From assembly GCA_023333565.1 (NCBI GenBank), contig JAJKFH010003571.1, forward strand, positions 62,001-126,000: a stretch of 64,000 bases of DNA. The letters run 5' to 3'. The notes under the pieces are model-generated. The model was given only the letters and a program-made list of their open reading frames with translations. It had not been told where the DNA came from and ran no database searches. This stretch comes from Puffinus mauretanicus. Taxonomy: Eukaryota; Chordata; Aves; Procellariiformes; Procellariidae. Made by a program: the position numbers and the translations under genes. How positions within the stretch are numbered: position 1 is the first letter of the stretch; each line of letters starts with the position of its first letter. Shown piece by piece: positions 24,731-36,480 of the stretch.

Positions 24731-24889
24731 AAGAGCAGGGACACCCCTCAGAGACGACAGCCATGGGTGACCCATGCCAGGACAGGGACACTCCTGAGGG
24801 ACAGCAACCCATGGGCAACACATGCAGGGCAGGGACACCCCTGAGCTATTGTGGCTATGGGTGACCTATGTCAAGTCAGGGACAACACC
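24731..24889 (+). repeat. Minisatellite with 47-48-bp unit, about 3.3 copies
   Basis: Units begin at 24731, 24779, 24826 and 24874 (partial). Each carries an AGGGACAC-CCTGAG core and an ATGGG-GAC-CATG core. Copies differ at many positions, so the array is old. The upstream 24600-24730 may contain further degraded units. The unit length is not a multiple of three throughout, which argues against a coding repeat. Confidence 0.8.
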
Positions 24890-26064
24890 AAGAGTGTCAT
24901 TTGGAAAGGGAGAGTGAAAAAGGGTTGACATTACAGCATAACAATATTCAATATCACAATAATTGAGAATGTCTGTTTCCACATTGATTTGGTCATTTGC
25001 GTGGTGAGGAAAAAGTTTCCCAGGCTTTCGAACATCTCATGGGAATTAAACTCCCCACACACAAAGGAGAGATTCTCATGGCTCTTGAGAGATTGTATAG
25101 TTCAATATAGCACATCTGTATCAATCTGACTTACTCCCTCTGGTGGGTGTTATCTACATCTATACTAGTAAACTAGATAGTGCCAAGATAGGTTCTCAGG
25201 CACTGAGCAATGATTGCGTATGTATTGTTAAGGTCTCTTAGCTTCCAAAAGAGGGTGACTACATGCAGACTGCTGTTGGCAATGTACCCTCATCCAGTCT
25301 GACTTCAAAACCACACCCAAAATGTGACTGACAAAAGTCAAGAGCAAGTCATCATAACAATTTAACAATATAGATGGTCAAGCGCCAGTGTTGAGCCTTG
25401 AATCAGTGGCATCATTTACTGTACTGGTATAGCCATAGCCATTGAGCTTCTCTCCCAGTCACCACTGTGCTTTTGCGATGGTAGAAGGGATACCACTTAA
25501 AGGAGCATGGAAAGTGTAAACATTTGGATGATGTGTAGTGGAGACAAAGGAATGTCAACCTTCTATACACCCCATGCAATCCTTTTTTTTTTTTCTCTTG
25601 GAATGTTTTCTGGGACAATTTCTGGGATGTTTAGTGTTTCGTTCAGTGACTGAACAGTCCATTGATAAGCTTGATGGCTGAAATTCCCTTATCTGGCAAA
25701 AATAAACAGAGTTGAAAAAGAAACATTACAAGGTGAACATTCCTGAAGGAAGCAGCAAAACCTATGAAGTAAATGCAACTTGGAGTAGAATTTTCTGTTA
25801 CAAGGGCTTATGCAAGTCCTTTTGAAGATATTTTTGCTGAGTTAACAAGTTTAGATCATTTGTTTTTGCGTAATATGCAATTAATATTACCTGAACTCAG
25901 GCAGCAAAGAGTTCTCCTGTTAGATGTAATATGAAGTATTTTAAATTTATTAAATTTGGACTAAGTAAAATGAAACATTCTAGCCTAAGCATCGAATTTG
26001 CTTTACTCCTGTGAATTTATAGACATATTGGCAAAATGAGGCCAATATAACTGTGAAATACGAT

Positions 26065-26093
26065 CAAATCATATTGTGTTGAAATATGATTTG
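26065..26093. repeat. Perfect hairpin, 10-bp arms and 9-nt loop
   Basis: CAAATCATAT at 26065-26074 pairs with ATATGATTTG at 26084-26093. The stem is too short for a microRNA precursor, and no further pairing is obvious outside it. Confidence 0.8.
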
Positions 26094-28243
26094 TAGGTGA
26101 AATCAGCTGGGATTAGACATAATAATAGGCATCTGTGGAGATGTCATATTCAGCACAGGCCTAAAAAGGCTGGTGTTAGAACTTTGCAGATTTCTGATGT
26201 GCAGTGTATCTAATCTCCAAGAATCCTCTCAGTTGAATACCAACCTTCCACTTTCTTTATCTCACCACTTAAAAGATCTTCTTTTGATTATACATGAAGG
26301 CATTTTCAATTTATTGGAATGTCATTTTACTTATCCCTGCCTGACTTTCGTGAGAAGGCATAATATAATTCTAAATTATTTGCTGAAGAGTGTTTTACTC
26401 CCAATTGTCTGAGAGTTTGGAGGAAAGAGAGAAGACAAGTTAATAGCTGTGTCTTTCTCTCTGTATAATAGACGCCTTTCATTCTAGAAAAGGAGGTGGA
26501 AGTTGTTTGCTTATGCAAGGCTTTTGAGAAACCTGTCTAATTTCAAGGCAGGGACAAAATGAGAAAGCAAATGAACTTTTAAGATTGAGAGTAATTGACT
26601 TGAAATCTTAGAGTCAATACTTTGCCAAGAGTTTATACACAAAAGCTATTTAAGCAATGTGTGAAGGAGACAGAAGACTTACAAAGAACACATAAAACAA
26701 TGTTTAGCAACATGAGTCAGATTTATCTAAACTGGGAGTTATCCCTCCTCTTTCAAGTCATCATCTAGGACAGACAGACACTTCCAAGGGTCATTTCATC
26801 CAACATACATCAAGTACCTATGCCAGAATTATAAACTTGATTTGTATCTATCCCTCCGCAGTGTTAGATGGAGACTGTGTTCATCTCCTTCCACAGTCTA
26901 GAAAGGTAGAGTCAAATGTGTCAGGTGTGTTAGACTAAATCTATGTTTTAGATGTCAAGATTGGTGAGATGATTACACAAATCCTTGGTGATCAAACAAA
27001 AACATGAAACGTTCACAACATCAACTGTTAAGGATGGATGGCACTTGAATAGAGGATAATGAACGCATTCAACTATTTAAATATTTTATTTAGAAAGTTA
27101 CACTCAAATGCAAATATGCTTTTGTTCTGCTTCCTTTTATACTGCTGTTATATATTGAAAATTGCTCCTAAAAAACGGCATCTTTTAATACCAAAGATCA
27201 CAATGATTTCCATATCAAACATGTAACAGTTAACAACCAAGTGTGTTATTTCTTAATCACAAGCCCTTCAGATGAGATAAAAAGTCTGAAAACCTAAAGG
27301 ATTTTGTATAGCTAACAGACCACTAAGAATAGGGATTCAGCAACTCAGACTTACTATTTTTTATTCTGTTATGTAGATAAAAGTTTTCTATCACATACTT
27401 TATTCCATCTATAAATGGAATGAGTAAACAAAGTTGTGAGTGCACAGTTTATCAGTCCAAACAACAACAAAAAGCAGTAAATGTCAATACCTGTCTCAGC
27501 TTTAGCTACATATTTGTGCTGTATTAAGACCCTCCCAAAAGTTTTACCAACACATTTCTAGATTTGATTTAAGAAGTGTAAAAAGGAGAAAACACAGGAA
27601 AAGAAGTTACCGTTTCCAGAGCTTAAATCTGAAGTCTGCTGATCTTCCTGTCTGAAAATATTTATCTTGTAACCACTGGGGCTGCTGAATAGAAATCAGA
27701 GGCCAAAACTCATAGGTAGTCACTCACGAGGAAATACTTCACAGCAGGTAATAATCTGTGATACAGGTTCAGTTTAATAGAAATAAAATATACTCGCTAC
27801 CAGTAGGATAAATCAGTTTCTTGAAGGTCATCCTATCATAGCTGTCCCAGCTGCACAAATCAAAATCAAATTGTGGTTTTAATAATATGTCAAATACACA
27901 CACTATTTTTTGTCTTAAAAAAAAAAACAAAACCCAAACCTTAATAGGTCACACTTTGTGCACGTACAAAGACCTCATTCTATGACATGCTGAATTTCTT
28001 TGGAGAAGTAACAGGCCTCGTCCATTTGTAGGTGCAGCAGCAACTCCCCACAAGTTAATTGATTCCCTTACAAAATTTAGTAGATCAAGCTTTTAAACAA
28101 TGATTCCAGTGGCAATTTAAATTTACACCCACATAAGAGATAGCAGAATCTATTTGTAACCAGAGGGCTCAAATACAAAGAAAGGGGATAATGAAATAGG
28201 AAAATAGCTTAAGAAACAGTGGTGGGTGATATAAGACCTTTTA

Positions 28244-28325
28244 AAATAATAATAATAATAATAATAACAATAATAATAATAGTAACAACAACAACAACAA
28301 CAACAAAAATAACAACAGCAACACT
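28244..28325 (+). repeat. Compound microsatellite (AAT)n-(AAC)n
   Basis: About 13 AAT units with a few substitutions run into about 12 AAC/AAT units. It lies 150 bp from the LTR at 28476 but outside its target duplication. Confidence 0.9.
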
Positions 28326-28475
28326 CTGTAAGTCATGTGGTTATCTGTTTTTCTTTCATAGTAAAGCCTCTTCACAATGTTCTGAAATGATAAAAAGTGT
28401 TGCAATTGAGTACATTTTTCATTTAAATTCACCCTAGTCCATTAACCTCATTTACCCTTTATTGTTCATGTACAA

Positions 28476-29017
28476 TGTCATGGTTTAACCCCAGCCAGCA
28501 ACTAAGCCCCACACAGCCACTCGCTAAATCCCCCCAGTGGGATGGGGGAGAGAACCAGAAGGGTAAAAGTGAGAAAACTCGTGAGTTGAGATAAAGACAG
28601 TTTAACAGGGAAAGCAAAAGCTGCGCACGCAAGCAAAGCAAAACAAGGAATCCATTCACTACTTCCCATCGGCAGGCAGGTGTTCAGCCATCTCCAGGAA
28701 AGCAGGGCTCCATCACACGTGACGGTGACTTGGGAAGACAAACACCATCACTCCGAACATGCCCCCTTCCTTCTTCTTCCCTCAGCTTTATATGCTGAGC
28801 ATGACGTCATATGGTATGGAATACCCATTGGCCAACTGGGCCAGCTGTCCTGGCTGTGCTCCCTCCCAGTCTCTGAAGAGTCCTTGACTAGCAGGGTACT
28901 TAGCAACAACTAAAACATCAGTGTGTTATCAACACTATTCTCATACTAAATCCAAAACACAGCACTATACCAGCTACTGGAAAGAAAATTAACTCTATCC
29001 CTGCCTAAACCAGGACA
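28476..29017 (-). mobile_element. Solo LTR of the same avian ERV family, minus strand, subfamily 1
   Basis: A complete 542-bp LTR starting TGTCCTGGTTTAGGCAGG on the minus strand and ending AACCATGACA. A perfect 5-bp target duplication TACAA lies at 28471-28475 and 29018-29022. It is very similar to the LTR at 12510 throughout, including the middle block that the other two copies lack. The likely polyadenylation signal has changed from ATTAAA to GTTAAA. A TGACGTCA plus TATA module lies at 28787-28809. Its own target site shows that it and the 12510 copy are separate insertions, not the two ends of one provirus. Confidence 0.94.
28787..28809 (-). promoter_or_regulatory. LTR core promoter: CRE palindrome plus TATA box
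   Basis: TGACGTCA (28802-28809) followed on the minus strand by ATATAAA (28787-28793), with the same spacing as the 12510 copy. The CpG is intact here. Confidence 0.65.
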
Positions 29018-29203
29018 TACAACCACCAAAATATTCATATTTAGCCTCAAGAATGTGCATAGGAAACTGCATCAGGCTCACATGTCATAACTTGAGGCTG
29101 CTGGTATGATTCAACTTCTTAAATGGCTCCAGGTCAAACAAATTTCAAGCCAAATCTTAAGAATTTAGGCCACCTGCTTTTCAGCAACGACTCGTGGCTC
29201 TTT

Positions 29204-29226
29204 TATCATTCTTGAGATCATTTTGA
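29204..29226 (+). repeat. 23-bp perfect direct repeat, copy 1
   Basis: TATCATTCTTGAGATCATTT and the next three bases recur exactly at 30260-30282. Such a match is not expected by chance in this window. The flanks differ. Confidence 0.85.
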
Positions 29227-29692
29227 TACTTTCTCTTACAGTCTGTGGGACATGTTAATTGTTGGATATTCCCCAAATCTCACTTTTGAGCATACCTAAG
29301 ACTATTCTAACTCAGCTGGCCTCTTGAGAAGCAGTAGAGGGGAAAGATTAGGAATACTTATAAAGATTTTTTCTTCTTGCTGCAGTGCTCTATTTTTCTT
29401 GCATCTCCAGTGAGCTGGGGATGAGGGGGAAAGTCTGTTGTTGTTCATTCTGCAACTATGGAAGAACAGTTTGAAAACTGTAAAGTTAATTTTCTCATCA
29501 CCAATTTTGTTCTGCTAACATTGCAATTTAACTGTCAAATTAAACAACAGAGAATCAAGTAGAGTTATTTCTGTACAGCTGAAACTTTCCTAAGAAAAGA
29601 ATCTCTCTTCTCACACACACTATTTTTGAAATAAGAGTAAAATAATATTTTGAAGTTCAAAGAGAATGTAGTGCAAAATTCATAGAGAATAA

Positions 29693-30190
29693 AGAATCAT
29701 ACACAAGAGTATAAAAATTAAGACCTGGGAGGGACTGCAGAAGATAATGTGCCCCAGTTATCTACACTGAAGCAGGATTGAATATAGCTGGATCATTTCC
29801 TCACCTAGACAGACTAGTGTTCACCTAATAGTAAGACTTTCCAGTGAAGGGATTCATAGTCTCCTTGCTCTGCTGTAGTGTTTCACTACCTGTGTAATGA
29901 GAAAGCTGTTTCACAGTATTCAGACCGAATCTTCTCTGAAGCAAATCAAACTTTCTTCATGGCTTTTTGCAACAGACAAGGAGCACAGCTTTTTATGTAA
30001 GATACTTATTACATCTTTCTCTTCTCTTTCCTGGACTAAGCAAGTCCAAGTCCTTCACTGCTTTCTCATGCAGTCACATTTATAAACTTCTTGTCATTTT
30101 TGCCTTTGTAGTCTTTTCACTCTTTTCACTTTGCATATTTTTTGAAGTATGGTATGCAAAATTGGGTATATAACTTCTGCTGAGATCCTT
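29693..30190 (-). mobile_element. Old, diverged CR1 fragment
   Basis: The layout follows CR1 on the minus strand. There is a 3'-end-like AATCATA, then the GGGAGGGACTGCAGAAGATAAT region, and further right TTTCCTGGACTAAGCAAGTCCAAGTC, which parallels the CR1 segment coding for the conserved LFSLEK part. Reading frames are broken. It is much older than the copies at 1 and 13307. The right boundary is approximate. Confidence 0.6.
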
Positions 30191-30259
30191 GGAAAACAAC
30201 TTAATTTTCAAGGATGTTAATCCCACCCAATTGCTACTGAGAATGACTGAAAAGTGAGC

Positions 30260-30282
30260 TATCATTCTTGAGATCATTTTGA
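30260..30282 (+). repeat. 23-bp perfect direct repeat, copy 2
   Basis: Exact match to 29204-29226, 1,056 bp downstream in the same orientation. An old CR1 remnant lies between the two copies, so they might be an unusually long flanking duplication or pieces of another old repeat. Confidence 0.85.
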
Positions 30283-30480
30283 GATCGTGAGACTGATAAC
30301 TAAGGTCTAAATTAATGCTAGGATTGGTTTTGACTATTTTCTAGTTCAAATCTTTGTTAAGGAGGAAATAGAAAAAAAAAGTTACTTAATTGAACTAGAG
30401 CTGTGCAAAAAGATTATTGTCATTTCATTAACAGTATAATAAAATAGAAACAAAAGCATGTAACCTGTTATTGTAGTTCC

Positions 30481-30511
30481 TATGTTTATCAATGTTCATA
30501 TGTTTATCAAT
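30481..30511 (+). repeat. 13-bp direct repeat with 18-bp period
   Basis: TATGTTTATCAAT occurs at 30481-30493 and 30499-30511. The bases between them are similar but not identical to those that follow. Confidence 0.8.
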
Positions 30512-33500
30512 AACATATTGTAAGACTATTTGCTGAAGGATTTCTTTCATTACGTGCATACCCGAAGATGGTGGTCCATACTCCTACCATAGTTCAACTT
30601 TCAGGACCCATTTGTTTAATTTTGAAAGAAGTTGGCCATCTTTTTCATTAGAATTCCTCCTGCAGTATCTACGTGCACACTAATGTGAACAGAAATGGCA
30701 CGATCATAAAAATTTCTTTCTTTCATAGATTTCTTTTTTCCCCACAGGCATATTATTAGTATATTTCATGGCACTGAATGTTTAACTGGATGATTAGGAA
30801 TTCTTAGTGCTCATTTTCAAAGCCAAAAAAAAAAAGCAAACAAAAAAAAACAGCAGCAAAAAAACCCCATGACCGTATCATAGCTATGACTTTCATTTGT
30901 CTGAACAGAGACTGTGAACCTGTCATTAATCTGTTTAATTCAATTAAATCAGATTGAACCTCCTTGGTTATAACTCGTTCTTCTAGTTGGCTGCTGACAA
31001 GGACTGTGTGGCTACCATGTCCTTTTGCAGGTGTGGTGGTCTATCTGTCTGCCTGCCTTCTCCTCTGTCAGCCTTTTTTCCTAGCCAACCATAGTAATTT
31101 TTGAACCTACTAGCTAATTTTAGTCAAACCTGAGAGATGCCTGGAGGCCTCAGTGATAACCACTGCCTGAAAATGGGCAACTGATTAAAAATAGAGAAAT
31201 CCAAATTATTGTTCTCCATCCTCCCTGTGGCTAGGGCTGAAATGTGAAAGTAGTTATCTAATATGCACAGGACAAATCAAACGGGAGACAGCTACAGGAA
31301 ACTAAGCTGTAACTGGTGGGGCACGTAAAATTTTGCACAGTTCTAGGTATGTTTAGAGGAATATGTTGAAATTAGTTGGGTAAAAAAGCTAAATTTCTAA
31401 AATAGTCTTTTTCCAGGTAAGGCCGCAGGTGAAACGGTATGTTGATGCCTGAATCCTGCTTTAGGTATGCAAAAGCTTTTCTGACTCTGGTGCTTTATTT
31501 ACCCTGTGTTCAGGTAACTATAATTTCCAGCTCTTGCCTCTTCACTGCAGCAAAGTCATAGTGAAGGACTCACAAATCTCTATCAAAAATTGCTATTTGG
31601 CACGATCAGACCATTGTGTCAATCTCATCATTGGCATTTAAGCACTATTTAAACTGTACTTACTTAGTGGCTTGAAGGAAAAATGTGTTACACTGAGTCA
31701 AGCCAAGACTTCAGAAAGCTGGTGACTTGAAGTTCATATTGAGTTCATATCAATAAGTGGCTCAAAATTTAAAAGCACCAAAAACTTAGATAATGCTACT
31801 ATGGTGGGGAGAAAGGGAATGGTGATGCAACATTCATCTTTTTTTTGAAAATCAGCAACTTACTGATATCTAATAAGAAAGCAAGAGAAACACTCAAATT
31901 TCTCTGAAGTATCCCAAATTTCTTCTAAACCTGATTAAAAATGAGGTACCTGTCACTCAAAGTACGAATTAGATCATACACATTTGAGATCCATGCATGG
32001 TCAATGGAGGGAGTTAGGTGTCTCTGAAAACGCTCCCTCTCACCTGTATGTGGGAATAAGCGATGGACACCAATTGAGGAGCACCCTAGATTCACCCCAC
32101 ATGTGGGCACCAGGCCATGTCCGACTCAATGCTTCACAATAATCCCTTCCTTCCACCTGAGATTCAAAATGTTGGGTGCTCATTTGGGTTTTGCCACTTA
32201 CTCACCTTTTGACTGCAGTATTTACCTGTGTTCAGACATCCTATCTGTCATTAACTGGCAAAGTCAGCACTATGCAATAAACACTCCTGGCTCTGCTCGG
32301 TCACAGATGGAACTTGAGATTCACAATATGTTAGCTCTTTCTCTCTTTTCAGGTGCCTTCAGAAGTGTTGCAACTTGAGAACAGGCCATCTGAATCACTA
32401 AAATTTATGTATTTAAAACCTCAATTAAGGTGACCTAAGTTTTCCCATAAAAGTCTCATTTTAATAATTTCTGAAGTCTTGTTCAGATCATGTATTTGTA
32501 ACAATGCATTTCTTTAGACTACGTAGTCCAGGATAAAAAAAATCAAGCTTTGAGCTAATTTTTTTCAGTTTTCTGAATTCATAACAAATGGTAAGTAGTG
32601 TCCAATAGCTACTGATTCCTTCAGGCAGTAAATGCAAACCAATCCATACTAAAGAAAAGAGATACCTTGGGCCCCATAAATACAGCCTCTAGAAAGAGAC
32701 TGAGCCTGAGAATAAAAAGATGTTGTTAACATCTATTTATTTAGCTTTGAACTCTGTAATTATCCTTCTCCCAAAGGCCTTGGTTTTTATCCTTCCCCAC
32801 AAATCCTGGAAAGAATTTAAAAACCAGAAGAATATATTTATCTGTTTCCAACTGTGGAGAGCAATTCAATTTACTCAAGAGTGTGTGCCTGCATGCATGC
32901 ATATTTGAATACGTATGCTCTTAGCAACTGGTATCATGCCCTGATTCTGTTTTAATTTTATCCCAGAAACATGATTCTGGCATAAAAAGGCTTGGTTATA
33001 AGAATGATGTTGAATAGGCATCCGAATAGGCATCCAAATAGGCATCTAAATACTTGCAAACCTTCAGCCTGTATCACTGCCTAACTGGGGCAAAAACTAA
33101 GACAAACATATCTTTTTAAAAGCAAAACAAAATAGTGCAGAAAAAAATCCTCTTTCCAGGTGGATAAATAGCTCAGTGATTGAGGAAACTGGAAGGCATA
33201 CATCTAATTCTCTTATCTCTGTGATCCAGGCTGGAAATGTAAATCTCATACCAGATTCGTCAGGGCAAGGCTGCCTGTTCTTCTGCCATGCTTCTTCTCC
33301 TCCAGCTTCATGCTGCCACTGAGAAGTGCAGATCCACAGAGAAAGTTTCAAGGAAACTGGCATGTTCCCATGGAAAGCTTCGCTTTTTTTGACAAATCAC
33401 CAAAGCCTTTTCACCAAAAAGTAGGTTTTAACCAAGACTCTGAATAGGACACTGCAAGACTCTGTCTTTCATTTATGTCAGATCTATAGAGCGTTTCTCA

Positions 33501-35084
33501 CATATTAAAAGACTTCAGTGCTCCTGTGCATGCAAGAATGGTCATGCTTCAGAAACTTTTGTACACTTTGCATCACGCTGTATGTAATTTATAAACATTA
33601 ACTGTGAAGTCATGTTTTACCTGAAGAGATGAGAGAAGCAATCAGGCTTTTTTTTTTTAATACCTGCTTCATTTCTCTGTTCTGCAGCCAATATAATAAA
33701 GCTTGGTTGTAATCCAACTTTTTTGTCTCTTTTTCTCTTTCCTACTTCTTTTTTACTTCAGTATATTGATTGTGGAGTATGCTGGATATAGTATTGATCA
33801 GTACCCTACTTTCTTGCACACAGATTACTACTAGAGTCATTTTCTTTCCAAAGAACCTCCTATCTCTTATGGTGGGGGTTTATAATAACCTGCTGCTTTT
33901 CAGAAATGTATTGTAAAAGAGGACCTCAGAGTTAGTTTATCTCCACGTAAGGTGGTATATGGTTATCACTAATTATAGAACTGAAAATTTCATCTGTATC
34001 AAGTTACAACAAAAGGACTCCAGATATTTTTCTTAACTTGCAGTGAAGAGCAAATGTCACCATTAAACTGGCGGTTAAAAAACCAACAACCATTTCGTAG
34101 ATTGCTGGAGACAAGGCAACATACATTTTCTGTTATTGGAGATATACCCAGTAGTCATAAAGGCTCACATCCAGATCTCGAGAGGTGTATATAGCTTGGG
34201 TAATTGACACAGCTGATTTTCAAATCATATTACTAGGTTCATAAATCCTTCCATGAAGGAGCAGGTTTGAGGAGATTATCTATGGGTGTAGGCTGCAAGA
34301 TTTATCACAAATTAATGGAGAACAAGACTCCATATTTAGAAATCTGTTAATTTCTTATAGTTATTGTTACTTTGAATGGGTTGTGCCCAGTGCCTACAGT
34401 CAAGTTATATTTTTTAGCTGAATGAAGAAATGAAATTTCTTTACCCAACCCAAATTAAATAGATTACTATTTAGTATGAAAAGTCAACAAAGTCAAACTT
34501 GATCAATTCAATACAAACATCCTCAGGATATTCCCCCCCCTTGCCCCCTCTTTGCTAAAAATCCATAGGGACAAGTTTTATATGAGGGTTTTTTTTTCAG
34601 TCTGAGAGATGGTTTGTCTTGTATGAGAAAAGTGACAAGCTGGTTATATGTACCAATTGTAGAGGAAAAAACAGGAACTCTATCTTCTTCTTCTATATAG
34701 ACCCTTTACTGTGTAACCTCTTCAGCCATCAACTGTTGCCAGAAAATACTCTCTTTAAATATGTTTACAACACAGAGGTGTGTTCTGAGACAGTCCTTGA
34801 GAATTTGAAGAATCCAAGAGTCTTCTTTACTATTTTCCTGTTCATGGTAAATTATACACAGGATGGAAGGGTGGAGGACACTGCTATCGGCGTTTCATGC
34901 AGGATATGCTGCTTTCCTGTTCCTGCTGCAGTCTGCTAGATGATAATGCTCTGAAAGCCATCTGGCCTCTTGATATATAACTGAACTACATCACAGAACC
35001 AAGGAAAAACAAGCAGCATGACATCAGTTCCCTCCCTTCTCCCCTGGAAGATTACCTGTAGTAACCTAAGTAGCAACGAATGTG
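30512..35084. other. AT-rich non-coding sequence
   Basis: No gene was recognised. The part at 31940-32380 has a slightly higher GC content and an AATAAA (within CAATAAACACTCC near 32275), but no LTR ends could be matched. A 12-bp tandem repeat is listed at 33012. The open frame at 34619-34939 shows no domain. Confidence 0.55.
33012..33053 (+). repeat. 12-bp tandem repeat (GAATAGGCATCC), about 3.5 copies
   Basis: Two perfect units followed by AAATAGGCATCT and a partial unit. Confidence 0.85.
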
Positions 35085-35470
35085 TTCTTAGGCTGTTCAT
35101 AACATCTTCCAGTGATGAGGACCCTACAATCTGCCCCAGCAGTCTGCTCCACTGCTTACCTATTCCTGCAACTAGAAAGGTTTTTTAATCTTTAAACTAA
35201 TTCTCCCTTGTTGAAATATGATCTCATTTTTTTTTGTACTATGCTTGGTAATTATGAAGACCACTTCATCCTCTTTCTGTCTGCAGCCAACTTTTCTGCA
35301 CTTGAAGTCCATTACTATTACTCATTCATGCCTGTCTTCTCTAGGCAACACAGCTGTAATAGGTCATGTCTCCTAGATGTCTGAATATTCATATTGTTCT
35401 CTGGTTTCTCTCCAAGTGGTCTGCAGTCTTCAAAACGGATGTTCCTAAGTTTCAAGTTGTCTTTTAAATT
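35085..35470 (-). mobile_element. Old, diverged CR1/L3-like fragment
   Basis: On the plus strand the order of words follows the complement of CR1. TTCCAGTGATGAGGACCC comes first, then CTGCTCCACTGCTTACC, the CTAGAAAGGTTTTTTAATC and TTAAACTAATTCTCCCTTG part, TCTTCTCTAGGCAACA, and finally GTTCTCTGGTTTCTCTCCAA, which parallels the RVQ-coding segment. Frames are destroyed and many indels are present, consistent with an insertion well before modern birds diverged. The boundaries are approximate. Confidence 0.65.
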
Positions 35471-35989
35471 TTACTCTCATGAGACATTAAACAACAACAC
35501 TCAGAAGCCTGAATTGTTATTCCCAGGGCCTGATTAGTGTAGCTGTGATTAATCTGTGATAAAACATTATTTTTATTTATATCCAGAACATTTCATTCCC
35601 ACCATGACATGCAAACAATAAAGTTTGGGGATATTAATCCCTAAAAAGTATTCCTAAGGGCATTATTCTATGGACAGTTGTGTCTGAATTTTTTAAGTGT
35701 CTCGTGCTAATGGATGTAAATTATTGTAATGGATGTGACAGAATAAATATTCCCTTGTTCCAGAGAAAAGTAAAATAGCTATGCTGTCCTCACGTTTGCA
35801 GCCATCTGACTGAAGCTCTCCAGATTATTTTATTCTGTGCTTATTTAAATATTTTAATTTGATTTTTTTTCTGAAATGTATTTTTTATAGTTCTTCAACA
35901 GTCACACTCTTTTCTTCATTCCTAAAATTTTAGAGACTACTGTTAAAAGGAGTAGAACTGTGCATGACGTAAGGCTTGTCAATCAGTCA

Positions 35990-36480
35990 TGATGATAAAC
36001 ATTAAAGGATATACTTATAACATCCCAATCGGATGAAAATTGTTCTGCATCTAGAAACATAATGCTTCATTAAATTATTTTATTATTAAATCAAACCATG
36101 ACTAAATTCTTTTTTAAATAATTTATGACAGTTTGCAGTTAGATTGGAAGTTACAATAAGCTAACAGATTCATTGGCAATGATTTAAATCATAAGTGTAA
36201 AATTTTAGCTAAATTTTAATAAAGACGTTATTGTTCAATAATTAAATATTATTTATTTTTTTAAGAAAATTAATTGAACTGTGGTATGCAAATAAAGGGA
36301 AATTGATTTTCCTGTGTGATTTAGCAACACTTATACATAAAGTAGGGAAATAAACCTAATAATTTATGGAAGTATTCATGAAAAGTTTGGACTGTACAGC
36401 TGCTAATCTGCAGAAGCTGTACTAGTGTCTATTATGTATAATCTATTAGCACAAAACTACTTCAACCTCAAGGTTATAGT
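35990..36480. other. AT-rich segment, possible conserved non-coding element
   Basis: This stretch is free of recognisable repeats and rich in TAAT homeodomain-type words. It carries a perfect POU octamer ATGCAAAT at 36286-36293, beside AATTAATTGAA. That texture is common in vertebrate developmental enhancers, but without an alignment this is only a guess. Confidence 0.2.

Larger units (their letters stand above)
19664..28243. other. Mostly unique AT-rich non-coding sequence
   Basis: No gene was recognised. Listed separately are the A-rich tract at 22871, the GT tract at 24116, the minisatellite at 24731 and the small hairpin at 26065. The part from 23080 to 23480 is visibly richer in G and C than its surroundings and starts near TGTAAGGGTTAAACA, which resembles some LTR 5' ends, but I could not find a matching end or target duplication. 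The open frame at 24422-24838 on the minus strand mostly reads through the minisatellite. Confidence 0.6.

Noticed and set aside
24422..24838. Cysteine- and proline-rich open frames on the minus strand
   Set aside because: Largely a translation of the minisatellite and its flank in two frames.
26065..26093. Hairpin as a microRNA precursor
   Set aside because: The 10-bp stem is far shorter than a pre-miRNA, and no extension of pairing is seen.
12510..29017. Idea that the LTRs at 12510 and 28476 are the two ends of one provirus
   Set aside because: Each has its own perfect target duplication, and the sequence between them contains no retroviral genes and a CR1 plus an inverted LTR.
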